Part shown: positions 1 to 8,385 of the stretch, in pieces
Layout of the letters: each line of letters starts with the position of its first letter
Numbering within the stretch: the first letter of the stretch is position 1
Source of the DNA: JAEUJM01 sp041908445
GTDB lineage: Bacteria > Actinomycetota > Acidimicrobiia > Acidimicrobiales > DATDAH01
Reading direction: 5' to 3'
Assembly (NCBI GenBank): GCA_041908445.1
Contig: JAYRFK010000134.1
Location: 1 to 64,000 of the forward strand
Length of the DNA: 64,000 nucleotides
The notes under the pieces: model-generated
Database searches by the model: none
What the model saw: the letters and a program-made list of their open reading frames with translations, nothing else
Told to the model about the DNA's origin: nothing
Program-made: the position numbers and the translations under genes

Positions 1-45
1 CACGGCGGGCAGCGGTGACGCCAGAACGCCGGACGGCAGGAGCGG

Positions 46-690
46 TCAGGCGCCGGCGGTGAGGCGCTCGCGGGCCCGCTCGAGGAGCATCACCATGGTG
101 TCGACCTCCTGGGCGCCGGGGATCGACAGGCGGTCCTCGATGACGAAGTTGGGCACGCCGTGGATGTCGCGGTCGCGCGCGGCGTCGAGGTCCGCCCGGA
201 CCTCGCCGGCGAAGGCGCCCGAGGCCAGCACCTCGGCGGCCTCGTCCCGGTCGAGTCCGGCCTCGCCGGCCAGGCGGGCCAGGGTCCCGTGGTCGGCCAC
301 GTTCGCGCCCTCGGTGAAGTAGGCGAGGAAGAGCCGCTCGTTGAGCGCCCCCTGCTCGGCCACGCCGGCGGCGTGGGCCCACGAGAGCAGGCGGTGGGCC
401 TCCAGGGTGTTGACCCGGAGGGCCAGGTCGAAGCGGTAGTCGATGCCCTCGTCCACACCGAGGGCGGTGAGGCGGCGGGTCATCGAGTCGAAGGCGCCGG
501 GGCCGTACTTGCGCTCGAGGGCCTGGCGCAGGTCCCCGGGCTCGCGGGACGCCGACGGGTCGAGTTGGAAGGCCCGCCAGTGGATCTCGACCTCGTCCCG
601 CCAGCCCAGCTGGTCGAGGGCGCGGCCGAGGCGGCGGGCGCCCAGGTAGCACCAGGGGCAGATCACGTCGGACCACACGTCGATGCGCAC
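46..690 (-). CDS. DsbA family oxidoreductase (FrnE-like)
   Basis: Thioredoxin-fold protein of the DsbA/FrnE group, 214 aa, close to the usual FrnE length. A CPWC active site lies at residues 11-14 right after the first beta strand, and GVPNF near residues 178-182 supplies the cis-proline that faces it. The helical insertion expected of DsbA folds lies between. FrnE proteins are cytoplasmic thiol-disulfide oxidoreductases or isomerases, and no signal peptide is visible here. The GTG start at 690 is chosen because the family motif begins immediately after it; a weak GAGG precedes it by 5 bases. It is divergent from the gene at 739. The physiological substrate cannot be told from sequence. Confidence 0.9.
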   Translation of the reverse strand: MRIDVWSDVICPWCYLGARRLGRALDQLGWRDEVEIHWRAFQLDPSASREPGDLRQALERKYGPGAFDSMTRRLTALGVDEGIDYRFDLALRVNTLEAHRLLSWAHAAGVAEQGALNERLFLAYFTEGANVADHGTLARLAGEAGLDRDEAAEVLASGAFAGEVRADLDAARDRDIHGVPNFVIEDRLSIPGAQEVDTMVMLLERARERLTAGA

Positions 691-726
691 GGTCGCCTCA
701 ACGCACGCGACCCGAGCCGGATTCCC

Positions 727-732
727 TAGGGT
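727..732 (+). promoter_or_regulatory. -10 hexamer TAGGGT, leaderless start at 739
   Basis: TAGGGT is followed by six bases and then the GTG start. There is no purine-rich Shine-Dalgarno, so transcription probably begins at the start codon. No good -35 is visible. Confidence 0.55.
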
Positions 733-738
733 CCCCCC

Positions 739-1632
739 GTGGCGAACGACCGGATCGACGACGGGACCGACTGGACGGAGCTGAGCCGCCGGGCGGGCAA
801 GGCGTCGCACCGCCTCGTCGGCTGGATCTACTGGGACCCCGACGCCGTCGCCGCCTACGCCGCCCTCGGTGTGCCCGACGGCCTCGGCTACTACATCGCC
901 TCCCGGGGGGCGCCCCTCGGCGCCGCCGGCAACGCGGTCGTGACCGCGGCCTTCTACTCCATCCATCCCGACTTCGTCGCCGTGTCGCTCGACCTCTGCC
1001 GCCAGCACACGACCTTCGCCGAGGCCGCCCGCGTGCGCGACGAGGCGGTGGTCGCCGGGCTCCGTCGCTACGCACCCGACGTGTGTGACGGCCTCGCCGC
1101 GCTGGCCGAGCCGCTGTGGGCGGCGGCCGACGCCCTGCCCGTGGCCGGCCGTGCCCTGTTCGCGGCCCACGTGGCCTGGCCCCGGCCCGCCGACGACCCG
1201 CTGCTGTCGGCCTGGCTCGCGGTGAACGCCATCCGGGAGTGGCGAGGTGACACCCACTGGGCGATCCAGATCGCCGAGGGCCTGAGCGGTGACATGGCCG
1301 GCGTGCTCGACGGGGCGTGGCGGGCCTACGAGGACCACTGGGTCGCCCGCAGCCGCGGCGCGGACGACGCCGCCCTCGCGGAGGCGCTGGCCGAGCTCGA
1401 GCGCCGCGGGCTCGCCGCCGACGGCGTGGTCACCCGGGCCGGGATCGACTATCGCCAGGGCCTCGAGGACCGCCTCGACGACCTGTGCAGCCGCGCCTGG
1501 CGCCACCTCGGCGAGGCGCGCACCCGGGCGTTCCTCGACCTGGTCGAGCCGGTCGGCGACGCCCTCATGGCCCGCATCGACGCCACCGCCGGCCCCGACT
1601 GGATGCCCGCCGGCCGCGACCGCCGCGCCTGA
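739..1632 (+). CDS. SCO6745 family protein (MarR-like helical fold)
   Basis: 297 aa protein matching the actinobacterial SCO6745 family. It has the typical N-terminal GLGYYIASRGAPLG block, AAFYSIHPDFV near residues 75-85, and a C-terminal helical region ending in a short basic tail. Members are usually described as having a winged-helix or MarR-like fold of unknown function. No signal peptide or membrane segment is seen. The GTG start at 739 is set by a TAGGGT hexamer six bases upstream, which implies a leaderless mRNA. It is a single gene, divergent from the DsbA-like gene and convergent with the secreted protein at 1667. Family assignment is fairly safe; biological role unknown. Confidence 0.75.
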   Translation: MANDRIDDGTDWTELSRRAGKASHRLVGWIYWDPDAVAAYAALGVPDGLGYYIASRGAPLGAAGNAVVTAAFYSIHPDFVAVSLDLCRQHTTFAEAARVRDEAVVAGLRRYAPDVCDGLAALAEPLWAAADALPVAGRALFAAHVAWPRPADDPLLSAWLAVNAIREWRGDTHWAIQIAEGLSGDMAGVLDGAWRAYEDHWVARSRGADDAALAEALAELERRGLAADGVVTRAGIDYRQGLEDRLDDLCSRAWRHLGEARTRAFLDLVEPVGDALMARIDATAGPDWMPAGRDRRA

Positions 1633-1666
1633 GCCGGCCTGCCACGAGCCGGCGGGCTGAGACCCG

Positions 1667-2335
1667 TCACACCCGCCAGAGCCAGACGATCCGCTCCACC
1701 GAGATGCTGGTGGGATAGGTGGTGGGCTTGCCGGTGGGCAGGTTCTCCGTGTCGACCACGGCCACGAGACGCCGGTCGGCCGAGGCGACCGGCTCGTCGA
1801 GCCGGAGCACGATCTGGCGACTGGACCGCTCGAACAGCACGCCGACGAGCTGACCCGGGAGCCCGGCGACCGCGCCCTCCACGGTGCCCCGGGCGTTGTC
1901 CTCGGTCGCGCGGTCGAGGAGGCTGAACACCACGATGGCGTTGTCAGGAGCGCCGGCCCACGACGCACCGACGAACTTCACGCCCGCCAGCCGCGCCGTC
2001 GGCGTGGGCGACCGGGGGGTCAGCCAATAGCGGCCGAACAGACCGGCGGTGCAGGTGATGGTGGGGATCCAGAACACCCGGCCACCGGACGGGTCACGGT
2101 CGACCCGGGCGAAGTCGCCGATCGGTTGGTGCGGCGTGTGCGGCGGCGTGGTCATGATGGGGAACGGGAACACGTCGAGCGGCTGCCCGCCACGGTCCTC
2201 CCTGGTCCGGGCCGCCTCGTTGGCGAAGCCCGGGGAGACCTGGGCTCCTACGCTCGGCGGCGCGACCGCCAAGGCGACGAACAGCACGGCGATGACGACG
2301 GCGACGGCCCGGACGAACCGCCGCAGACGACGCAT
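1667..2335 (-). CDS. Secreted hypothetical protein
   Basis: 222 aa protein with an Arg-rich N-terminus, a hydrophobic core over residues 8-25 and a likely signal peptidase I site after SVGA (about residue 31). The mature part is beta-rich with no motif I recognise. It reads as a single soluble extracellular domain (WIPTITCTAGLFGRYWLTP near the middle; repeated V/I-rich strands at the C-terminus). The ATG at 2335 has a strong GGAGGAGG Shine-Dalgarno. It stands alone between the convergent gene at 739 and the methyltransferase. Function unknown. Confidence 0.7.
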   Translation of the reverse strand: MRRLRRFVRAVAVVIAVLFVALAVAPPSVGAQVSPGFANEAARTREDRGGQPLDVFPFPIMTTPPHTPHQPIGDFARVDRDPSGGRVFWIPTITCTAGLFGRYWLTPRSPTPTARLAGVKFVGASWAGAPDNAIVVFSLLDRATEDNARGTVEGAVAGLPGQLVGVLFERSSRQIVLRLDEPVASADRRLVAVVDTENLPTGKPTTYPTSISVERIVWLWRV

Positions 2336-2463
2336 GGCTCGGACCTCCTCCCGTGAGGGACCAGCTCCTCGCTCTCACCTGCATCGTCCTCCTGGGCCCG
2401 ACAGCGCCGGAAGGGCCGATGGTCCGCATCGGCCCACCGGCGCCCCGGGTGCCGACAGCCGCC

Positions 2464-3273
2464 TCAGGTCGGCGCCTGCCAGCAGATGACGATGAAGGAC
2501 CGGACCAGGACCGGCGGGTCGTCGCCGAGGCGGCGGACGGCGTCGGCCCGGACGGCGTCGCGCTCGGGCTCCGCCAGCGTGGCCAGGAAGGGGGCGATCT
2601 GGGCCATCCCCAACCGCCACGCCACGAGGTCCTCGGGGCCGAGGTCGGGGAGCGGCACGCGCACGGCCTCGGCCGACGCCCCTGCCAGCCCGGCATCGGA
2701 CGCGGCGGCGGTCGCCCGGTCCACCGTCGCCAGCCGGGGCACGGCCTCGGCCCGCAGGGTCGGGTACCACGTCGGCGGCGTCCAGCCCGCGGCTGCGGCG
2801 GCGGACTCGCAGGCGTCCTTGGCCGGGTGGGTGTCGTCCTCCGCGTAGGCCGAGGCCACGAGGCCCCCGCCGGGGGCGAGCACCCTGGCCGCCTCGGCCA
2901 GCGCGACGGCGGGGTCGTCGACGTGGTTCAGCGAGAACGCGGCGACGATCGCCCCGAAGGCGCCGCCAACGAACGGCAGCGCGAGCGCGTCACCCGCGAC
3001 GGCCGGTGGCCGTGACCCGGCACCGGTGAGCAGCATCCCGGCGGAGGCGTCGACCGCCACCACCCGCGCCCCGCGCGCCGCGGCCGCCCGGGAGGCGGCG
3101 CCGGTGCCGGCCCCGAGGTCCAGCACGAGGGTGCCGCGCCCGAGCCCCGGGCACCGGGCCACGAGCTCGTCGGCGAGTCGGTCGTAGATCCGCCCAGGGC
3201 CCTGCTGCCAGGCGGCGCCGGTGGCGCTGTACGCCGACGACACCGTCGCCGGGCCCCCGGGCGAGCCGGTCAC
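2464..3273 (-). CDS. Class I SAM-dependent methyltransferase
   Basis: 269 aa UbiE/Methyltransf_11-type enzyme. Motif I (VLDLGAGTGAAS) lies at about residues 48-59, an acidic ribose-binding strand (VVAVDASAGM) follows, and DALALPF plus SLNHVDDP and LAPGGGLVASAY complete the Rossmann core. The acceptor substrate cannot be inferred. The GTG start at 3273 overlaps the stop of the upstream kinase gene (GTGA), so the two are translationally coupled. It is the last gene of a leftward run: ABC ATPase, permease, ATP-grasp, GNAT, kinase, methyltransferase. In that setting it may modify a small molecule that the same operon builds, phosphorylates or exports. Confidence 0.88.
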   Translation of the reverse strand: MTGSPGGPATVSSAYSATGAAWQQGPGRIYDRLADELVARCPGLGRGTLVLDLGAGTGAASRAAAARGARVVAVDASAGMLLTGAGSRPPAVAGDALALPFVGGAFGAIVAAFSLNHVDDPAVALAEAARVLAPGGGLVASAYAEDDTHPAKDACESAAAAAGWTPPTWYPTLRAEAVPRLATVDRATAAASDAGLAGASAEAVRVPLPDLGPEDLVAWRLGMAQIAPFLATLAEPERDAVRADAVRRLGDDPPVLVRSFIVICWQAPT

Positions 3274-4286
3274 AGCGCGGCGAGGCCCTCCGCGGCGCGG
3301 TCGCACCACCACCCGAGCTCGTCGTCGTCGCCGAAGGCCTTCTCCCAGCCGAACTGCACGACGCTCCCGAGCAGGGCGAGGGTGAGCTGGCGCTCCCACC
3401 AGCCGTCGGTGGCGACGCCCTCGGCCTCGAGGGCGGCGCGGAACTCGGCGATGACGTCCTCCTTGGTGCGCCCCTCGGGGATCAGGTCCCGGTTGAGGGC
3501 CAGGTACCAGCCGAGCTCGTGGCAGGGCGGGCCGGCGCCCAGGTACACCCAGTCGATCAGGACCACCCGGCCGTCGGCACCGAGCCCGATGTTGCCGTTC
3601 TTCCAGTCGCCGTGCAGGAAGCAGGACGGCGTGGCCGCCAGCGCGTCCGCCAAGGGCCGCACCTCCCGCCACAGCTCGCCCACCCCGTCGGCGACCGCGG
3701 CCGGCGCCCGGTCGAAGAACCGCTCCCACCCCTCGGCGGCGATGGCGGGCACCCGCTCGGGGAAGCCGAGGCCGCGCTCGCCCTCGACCATGGCCCGGCC
3801 GAAGAACTGCCAGCGCCCCGGGTAGGGCAGCAGGTCGAGGTCGTCCTCCCACCCCCAGGTCGCCGCGCTCATCGCGGCGATCCCCCCGAGGAACGCGGTG
3901 TGCTGCTCCTCGGTGAACCGCTGCTCGCCCGTCGACGCCAGCGCGGTGCCCACGTCCTTCAGGAGCAGCGCCGTCCCCCAGCCGTTGCGGCCGTCGCCGC
4001 GGGCGACACCCACGACCGCGTGGTCGATCTTCTCCGGGGCGACGTCGTAGAGGCCGGCGGCCCACGCCCGCAGCGAGCGGCACCCGATGTCGCCGCTCGT
4101 GCGACCGATGAAGTCGTCGTCGAGGTGCAGGTGCTTCACCAGCAGCGGCTCGCCGTCGATCCAGACCCGCTCGAACGTCGTCGTCGACCGCGACTCGCCC
4201 GGCGCCCACGGCTCGCGCCGGGTGGCGCCGGCCAGCAGCTCGTCGACCGACCCCGCCACCGGGCGGGGCGTCAAGGTCATCGCCAC
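3270..4286 (-). CDS. APH-family phosphotransferase
   Basis: 338 aa kinase-like fold of the aminoglycoside phosphotransferase/choline kinase group. The catalytic loop is FLHGDWKNGN (the HGDxxxxN Brenner motif, about residues 223-232), followed by the metal-binding VVLIDWVYLGAGPP, where Asp replaces the usual DFE/DWE site. An N-terminal lysine in LLVKHLHLD may anchor ATP. The substrate could be an antibiotic, a sugar, an amine or an acyl-CoA-type metabolite. GTG at 4286 or ATG at 4280 could start it; the gap to the upstream GNAT gene is only 16 bases. It is coupled to the methyltransferase by a 4-base overlap. Confidence 0.82.
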   Translation of the reverse strand: MAMTLTPRPVAGSVDELLAGATRREPWAPGESRSTTTFERVWIDGEPLLVKHLHLDDDFIGRTSGDIGCRSLRAWAAGLYDVAPEKIDHAVVGVARGDGRNGWGTALLLKDVGTALASTGEQRFTEEQHTAFLGGIAAMSAATWGWEDDLDLLPYPGRWQFFGRAMVEGERGLGFPERVPAIAAEGWERFFDRAPAAVADGVGELWREVRPLADALAATPSCFLHGDWKNGNIGLGADGRVVLIDWVYLGAGPPCHELGWYLALNRDLIPEGRTKEDVIAEFRAALEAEGVATDGWWERQLTLALLGSVVQFGWEKAFGDDDELGWWCDRAAEGLAAL

Positions 4287-4302
4287 CGGTCGGCCCCCAC
4301 GG

Positions 4303-5124
4303 TCAGCGCAACCCGAGCCAGAGGGTGTGGCGCGAGAGCGGCAGGTAGCCGAGCCGGTCGTAGACGCCGCGGCCGTCGTCGCTGGCGATGAGCATGGCCG
4401 GCTGGTCGGGGGCGACGACCGTGGCCGCGGCGGTGAGCGCGGCGCCGTACCCCTTGCCCCGGCACTCGGGGCGGGTCGAGACCAGCTCCACGAGCGTCAT
4501 CGCCGGTGACACCCAGGCCCCGGCGGTGCCCACCGGCTCGTCGCCCTCGTAGCCGACGAACAGGCGCCAAGCGCTGTCGAGGATGCCCGGGGCGAACATC
4601 GACCCCCGCGCCCACGGCTGCATCTCCGGGGCCGGGTAGGCCTCGATCAGGGTGCGCTCGAAGTCGGCGAGGGTGTCCGCGTCGGTCGCTTCCCCAACTC
4701 GCAGCCCCGGGACCGTCGTCGTCGCCGGGCCCGCAGGGCGGAACATCAGGGGCGGGTGCCCGACCCGGATCATCCCGTGCTCGGTCCAGTCCGCCGTGGG
4801 CCAGGGCGAGAACACGAGGTACGGCCCGCCGGGCACCTCGCCGTAGAAGGCGCGGAGGCGGGCCACCACCTCGGCCGTCCGGGACTCGGGCACCGGCGCC
4901 GTCAACGCGGCCACGTTGCCGAACGGCGAGCCGACCGCCAGGTCGCGCAGGTGCAGGCCGGCCCCGTCGTCGTCGTGCACCCGACCGCCCTTCGCCGCGG
5001 TCATCGCCCCGAACGCGGCCGCCTCGGCGCGGGCGTAGTCGAGGACGAGGTTGTCGCCGTCGGGCGTCGCGGCGCGGCGGCCGTCCTCCAGCTCCTCGTG
5101 GGCCTCCGCTGCGAGGTCGCTCAC
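4303..5124 (-). CDS. GNAT family N-acetyltransferase
   Basis: 273 aa protein with an N-terminal domain of about 130 residues and a C-terminal GNAT domain. The acetyl-CoA pyrophosphate loop is RGKGYGAAL near residue 220, preceded by the VELVSTRPECRGKG strand. The YDRLGYLPLSRHTLW ending is typical of the fold. The GTG at 5124 is preferred over upstream in-frame codons because GGGAGG lies just before it. It sits 73 bases after the ATP-grasp gene and 16 bases before the kinase gene on the same strand, so it probably belongs to the same operon. Acceptor amine unknown. Confidence 0.82.
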   Translation of the reverse strand: MSDLAAEAHEELEDGRRAATPDGDNLVLDYARAEAAAFGAMTAAKGGRVHDDDGAGLHLRDLAVGSPFGNVAALTAPVPESRTAEVVARLRAFYGEVPGGPYLVFSPWPTADWTEHGMIRVGHPPLMFRPAGPATTTVPGLRVGEATDADTLADFERTLIEAYPAPEMQPWARGSMFAPGILDSAWRLFVGYEGDEPVGTAGAWVSPAMTLVELVSTRPECRGKGYGAALTAAATVVAPDQPAMLIASDDGRGVYDRLGYLPLSRHTLWLGLR

Positions 5125-5197
5125 GTACCCTCCCTGGTCCAGCCGGCCGCCCGTCCCCCGGTGGCCGACTCCATCCTCTCGCACCGACGGCGAGTCG

Positions 5198-6085
5198 TCA
5201 CCCGATCTCGGCGGCGAGCAGCGCGGCGAGGCGGCGGGCGGCCTCCGGCGCGTGGTCGAAGAAGAGCTCGGGCTCGATCAGCTCGAGCTCCATCAGGTGG
5301 TAGCGCCCCTCGTGTCGAGCGACATCGACCCGGGCGTACGCAGGGGGCGCGTCCAGCGCGCCGAGCGCCCGGAAGGCGACGGCGAGCAGCTCGTCGTCGA
5401 GGGGGATCCGCTCGTCGGTGCCCCCGAAGTTGATCTGCACCCGCCAGTCCCCCGGCTGGGCCCGCTTGCGCACGGCGTGGGTCGGCTCGCCCCCGATGGC
5501 GACGATCGACACCTCCCCCTCCGCGACCACGGCGGACAGGAAGGGCTGGACGAGCACGTCCTCGGCCCCCACCAGATCGACGAAGTGGCGGGCCGTCACC
5601 GTCGTGCCCTCCCGGGCCTGGTGGATCGTGAGGCGAGCGGTCGCGGCGACGGCCGGCTTCACCACGACGTCGTCCCAGCCAGCGGCAGCGGCCACCTCGT
5701 GCAGCGACAGGTCGCTCCCCCGCTCGACCAGCCGGGTCGGCACCACGGGGACCCCGCGACGCTCCAGCTCGAGCAGGTAGGCCTTGTGGAGGTTCCACCG
5801 CACGAGGTCGGTCGGGTTGCGTACGACCACGCCGGCGGCGTCGAGCCGGTCGAGCCAGGCTCGGAACTCGTCGACCCGCCCGGCGTAGTCCCACGTCGAG
5901 CGCAGGACCACCACCGCCCCCGCCTCCCAGGCGCCGCGGTCGTCCCAGCGGCGCGCCGCGACGGTCAGGCCACGCGCCTCGAGGCCCAGGCGGACGAGGT
6001 GGTCGCCGTCCCACATCCCGTGGCGGAACCCCGACGACAGCTCGTCGACGGCGACGACCACGTCGACCGGTGCCGTCCTCCCCAT
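5198..6085 (-). CDS. ATP-grasp domain ligase-like protein
   Basis: 295 aa ATP-grasp protein of the glutathione-synthetase/RimK-like superfamily. It has the RSTWDYAGR block near residue 60, a nucleotide-lysine region DDVVVKPAVAATAR near residue 150, VLVQPFLSAVVAEGEVS, the loop RAQPGDWRVQINFGG, and the metal-binding LMELELIEPELFF near the C-terminus. The family includes DcsG of cycloserine biosynthesis and many uncharacterised actinobacterial members. It would join a carboxylate to an amine with ATP cleavage. ATG at 6085. It lies 17 bases downstream of the ABC permease, so an exporter and a ligase are co-transcribed. Product unknown. Confidence 0.8.
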   Translation of the reverse strand: MGRTAPVDVVVAVDELSSGFRHGMWDGDHLVRLGLEARGLTVAARRWDDRGAWEAGAVVVLRSTWDYAGRVDEFRAWLDRLDAAGVVVRNPTDLVRWNLHKAYLLELERRGVPVVPTRLVERGSDLSLHEVAAAAGWDDVVVKPAVAATARLTIHQAREGTTVTARHFVDLVGAEDVLVQPFLSAVVAEGEVSIVAIGGEPTHAVRKRAQPGDWRVQINFGGTDERIPLDDELLAVAFRALGALDAPPAYARVDVARHEGRYHLMELELIEPELFFDHAPEAARRLAALLAAEIG

Positions 6086-6102
6086 CCGGACGGCCCGCCC
6101 GC

Positions 6103-6939
6103 TCAGCGCTCTGCGTTGTAGCGGCGCATCGTCAGCGGCGCGAAGACCGCGACGAGCGCCGCGCTCCACAGCAGCACCCACAGCACCTGGTCGCCGACGG
6201 CCTCGCCGTGCATCAGGCCGCGCGCCGCCGTCGTGAGTTGGGTCACCGGGTTGACCTCGACGAAGGCCTGCACCCAGCCGGGCATCGTGTCCGGGTCGAC
6301 GAACACGTTGCTGGCGAAGGTGAGCGGGAACAGGATCGTCATGGAGACCTGCATGACCGTGTCCGGCTTCTGCACGGAGAGGCCGACGAGGGTCCACACC
6401 CACGAGAGCGCGAACGAGAACACCAGGAGCAGGAGCACCGCGGCGACCACGCCGAGGGGCCCGCCGTCGGGCCGGAAGCCCAGGAGCACACCGACCACCA
6501 TCACCACCACCGACGCGATCGAGTAGCGGACCGTGTCCGCGAGGAGCATGCCGACCAGCACGGCGGGCCGCCACATCGGCAGCGACCGGAACCGGTCGAA
6601 CACGCCCTTGGCGATGTCGGTGTTCAGGGCCTGGCCCGTGTACATCGTGATCCAGGTCACCGTCATGACGAGGATGCCCGGCAGGAGGAGCTGGAGGTAG
6701 GCCTTCGGTGAGCCCGCCAGCGCACCACCGAACAGGTAGGTGTAGAGCAGCACGAACATGATCGGGAAGGCGGTCACGTCGAACAGCTGCATGGGGACGT
6801 GCTTGATCTTGCGCATGGCCCGCCAGGCGAAGGTCAGCGAGCACGAGAGCGCGCTCGGCTGGGGTGGGCGGGCCTCGGTGGACACCGCCGAGCGCAGGAC
6901 GGTGGCCTCGAGGGGCCGGTCGACGTCGACGGTGGTCAT
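6103..6939 (-). CDS. ABC-2 type transporter permease (DrrB-like)
   Basis: 278 aa integral membrane protein with about six transmembrane helices after a 35-residue cytoplasmic N-terminus. It has the ABC2_membrane pattern: FDVTAFPIMFVLLYTYLFGG, DRFRSLPMWRPAVLVG near residue 115, and the family signature LTFASNVFVDPDTMPGW near residue 205. DrrB-type permeases pair with a DrrA ATPase to export drugs, lipids or natural products. The start overlaps the ATPase stop by 4 bases (ATGA), so the two are certainly one transporter. The ATP-grasp gene follows after 17 bases. Confidence 0.9.
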   Translation of the reverse strand: MTTVDVDRPLEATVLRSAVSTEARPPQPSALSCSLTFAWRAMRKIKHVPMQLFDVTAFPIMFVLLYTYLFGGALAGSPKAYLQLLLPGILVMTVTWITMYTGQALNTDIAKGVFDRFRSLPMWRPAVLVGMLLADTVRYSIASVVVMVVGVLLGFRPDGGPLGVVAAVLLLLVFSFALSWVWTLVGLSVQKPDTVMQVSMTILFPLTFASNVFVDPDTMPGWVQAFVEVNPVTQLTTAARGLMHGEAVGDQVLWVLLWSAALVAVFAPLTMRRYNAER

Positions 6940-7904
6940 GCCGCCCTCTCGGCGCCGGTCTCGGCGGGGTGGCCGGTGAGGGCCAGGAAGACCTCGTCGA
7001 GGCTGGGCTGGCCCAGCGAGAACTCGTCGAGGGCGACCCCGGCATGGCTCAGCGCGCTGAGCGCGTGGGCCACGCGGTCCGGGTCGGCGGTGCGGGCGGT
7101 CAGGACGGTGGGGTCACCGCCGGTCACCATCGCCGTCCCGAGCGCGTCCGCCAGCACCCGCTCGGCGTCGGGGCGCTGCGCCTCGTCACGCAGGCGGACG
7201 TGCAGCGAACCGGTGCCGACCTGCTGCTTGAGCTCGTTGCTCGTGCCCTCGGCGATGACCCGGCCCCGGTCGATGATGGCGATGCGGCCGGCGAGTTGGT
7301 CCGCCTCCTCGAGGTGCTGGGTGGTCAGCAGGACCGTCGTGCCCTCGCCGACGAGCACCCGCACGATCTCCCACACCTGGTTCCGACTGCGCGGATCGAG
7401 GCCCGTGGTGGGCTCGTCGAGGAACAACAGCGCGGGGGTGACCACGATGCTGGCCGCGATGTCGAGGCGCCGGCGCATGCCGCCCGAGTAGTCGCTGGCG
7501 AGGCGGTCGCCGGCCTCGGTCAGGCCGAACGCGTCGAGGAGCTGCTCGGTGCGGGCCTCGGTGGCGGCATGGGACAGGCCGAGGAGCCGCCCGAGCAGGA
7601 CCAGGTTCTCCCGACCGGTGAGCTCCTCGTCCACCGAGGCGAACTGGCCGGTGAGGCTGACCGAGCGGCGGACGGCATCGGCCTCGGCCACCACGTCGTG
7701 GCCGAGCACCCGGGCCCGCCCCGCGGTCGGGGGCAGCAGCGTGGCCAGCATCCGGATGGTGGTGGTCTTGCCCGCGCCGTTGGGCCCGAGCACGCCGAAC
7801 ACCGTCCCCCGCTCGACCACCAGGTCGATGCCGGCGACGGCGAGGTTGTCACCGAAGCGCCGGGTGAGGCCCTCGGTCTCGATGGCGGGTGTGTGCATGC
7901 CCAT
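6936..7904 (-). CDS. Daunorubicin-resistance-type ABC transporter ATP-binding protein (DrrA-like)
   Basis: About 322 aa ATPase. Walker A is GPNGAGKTTT (near residue 42), the Q-loop is SLTGQFASVDE, the signature is YSGGMRRRLD, Walker B is ALLFLDEPTTGLD, and the H-loop lies in LLTTQHLEEAD. The C-terminal extension of about 100 residues, ending SLDEVFLALTGHPAE, is typical of the DrrA subfamily. It powers the DrrB-like permease encoded next. The start is uncertain: ATG at 7904 or 7898, or GTG at 7925, none with a clear Shine-Dalgarno or -10 hexamer. It opens the six-gene leftward run. Confidence 0.92.
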   Translation of the reverse strand: MGMHTPAIETEGLTRRFGDNLAVAGIDLVVERGTVFGVLGPNGAGKTTTIRMLATLLPPTAGRARVLGHDVVAEADAVRRSVSLTGQFASVDEELTGRENLVLLGRLLGLSHAATEARTEQLLDAFGLTEAGDRLASDYSGGMRRRLDIAASIVVTPALLFLDEPTTGLDPRSRNQVWEIVRVLVGEGTTVLLTTQHLEEADQLAGRIAIIDRGRVIAEGTSNELKQQVGTGSLHVRLRDEAQRPDAERVLADALGTAMVTGGDPTVLTARTADPDRVAHALSALSHAGVALDEFSLGQPSLDEVFLALTGHPAETGAERAA

Positions 7905-7990
7905 GACGACGCCATGGAAGCCCACGGATCATCGGCGTGCCCGAGATTTTGTCGTGGCGGCCTCGGCGGGCCCTGCACCATCGGGGCGCT

Positions 7991-8317
7991 TCAGCGGTCG
8001 ACGGCCTTCTCCAGCTGGGCCTTGTTCATCTTCGAGCGGCCCTCGATGCCCTTGTGCCTGGCCTCGTTGTAGAGCTGGTCGTAGGTGCGGCCGCCGGCCC
8101 CCTTGTGGGAGCGCAGGCCGCCGCGGCGCCCCGAGGAGAGGTCGTCGGTCGAGGACCGGCTCGACTCCTTGGCCTCGCCGCTGCGGGCCCGCTCCTTGTT
8201 GACCGTACGAGCGGCGATCTCCTCGGCGGTGTCCTCGTCCTCGCCCCGGTCGAGCAGCCCGTCCTTGATGTGCTCGTACTGACGCTCACGCTTCTCGGTC
8301 CACGCCTGCTGCGGCAT
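7991..8317 (-). CDS. Small charged protein of the 'plasmid stabilization'-annotated family
   Basis: 108 aa hydrophilic protein. The N-terminus (KRERQYEHIKDGLLDRG, then EEIAARTVNKERARSGE) is a block common in actinobacterial proteins loosely labelled plasmid stabilization protein. The C-terminus (TYDQLYNEARHKGIEGRSK, MNKAQLEKAV) resembles a Rho-N/SAP-like helix-extended-loop-helix nucleic-acid-binding module. The ATG at 8317 has a GGAGGT Shine-Dalgarno. It stands alone. The family label comes from old annotation and does not imply a plasmid origin. Confidence 0.65.
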   Translation of the reverse strand: MPQQAWTEKRERQYEHIKDGLLDRGEDEDTAEEIAARTVNKERARSGEAKESSRSSTDDLSSGRRGGLRSHKGAGGRTYDQLYNEARHKGIEGRSKMNKAQLEKAVDR

Positions 8318-8385
8318 CGGTCGACCTCCGGTCTCGCGGTCGGGTTCGACCGCGACCTACCCAGGGCGGGCCGCCCGGAGTCGGG

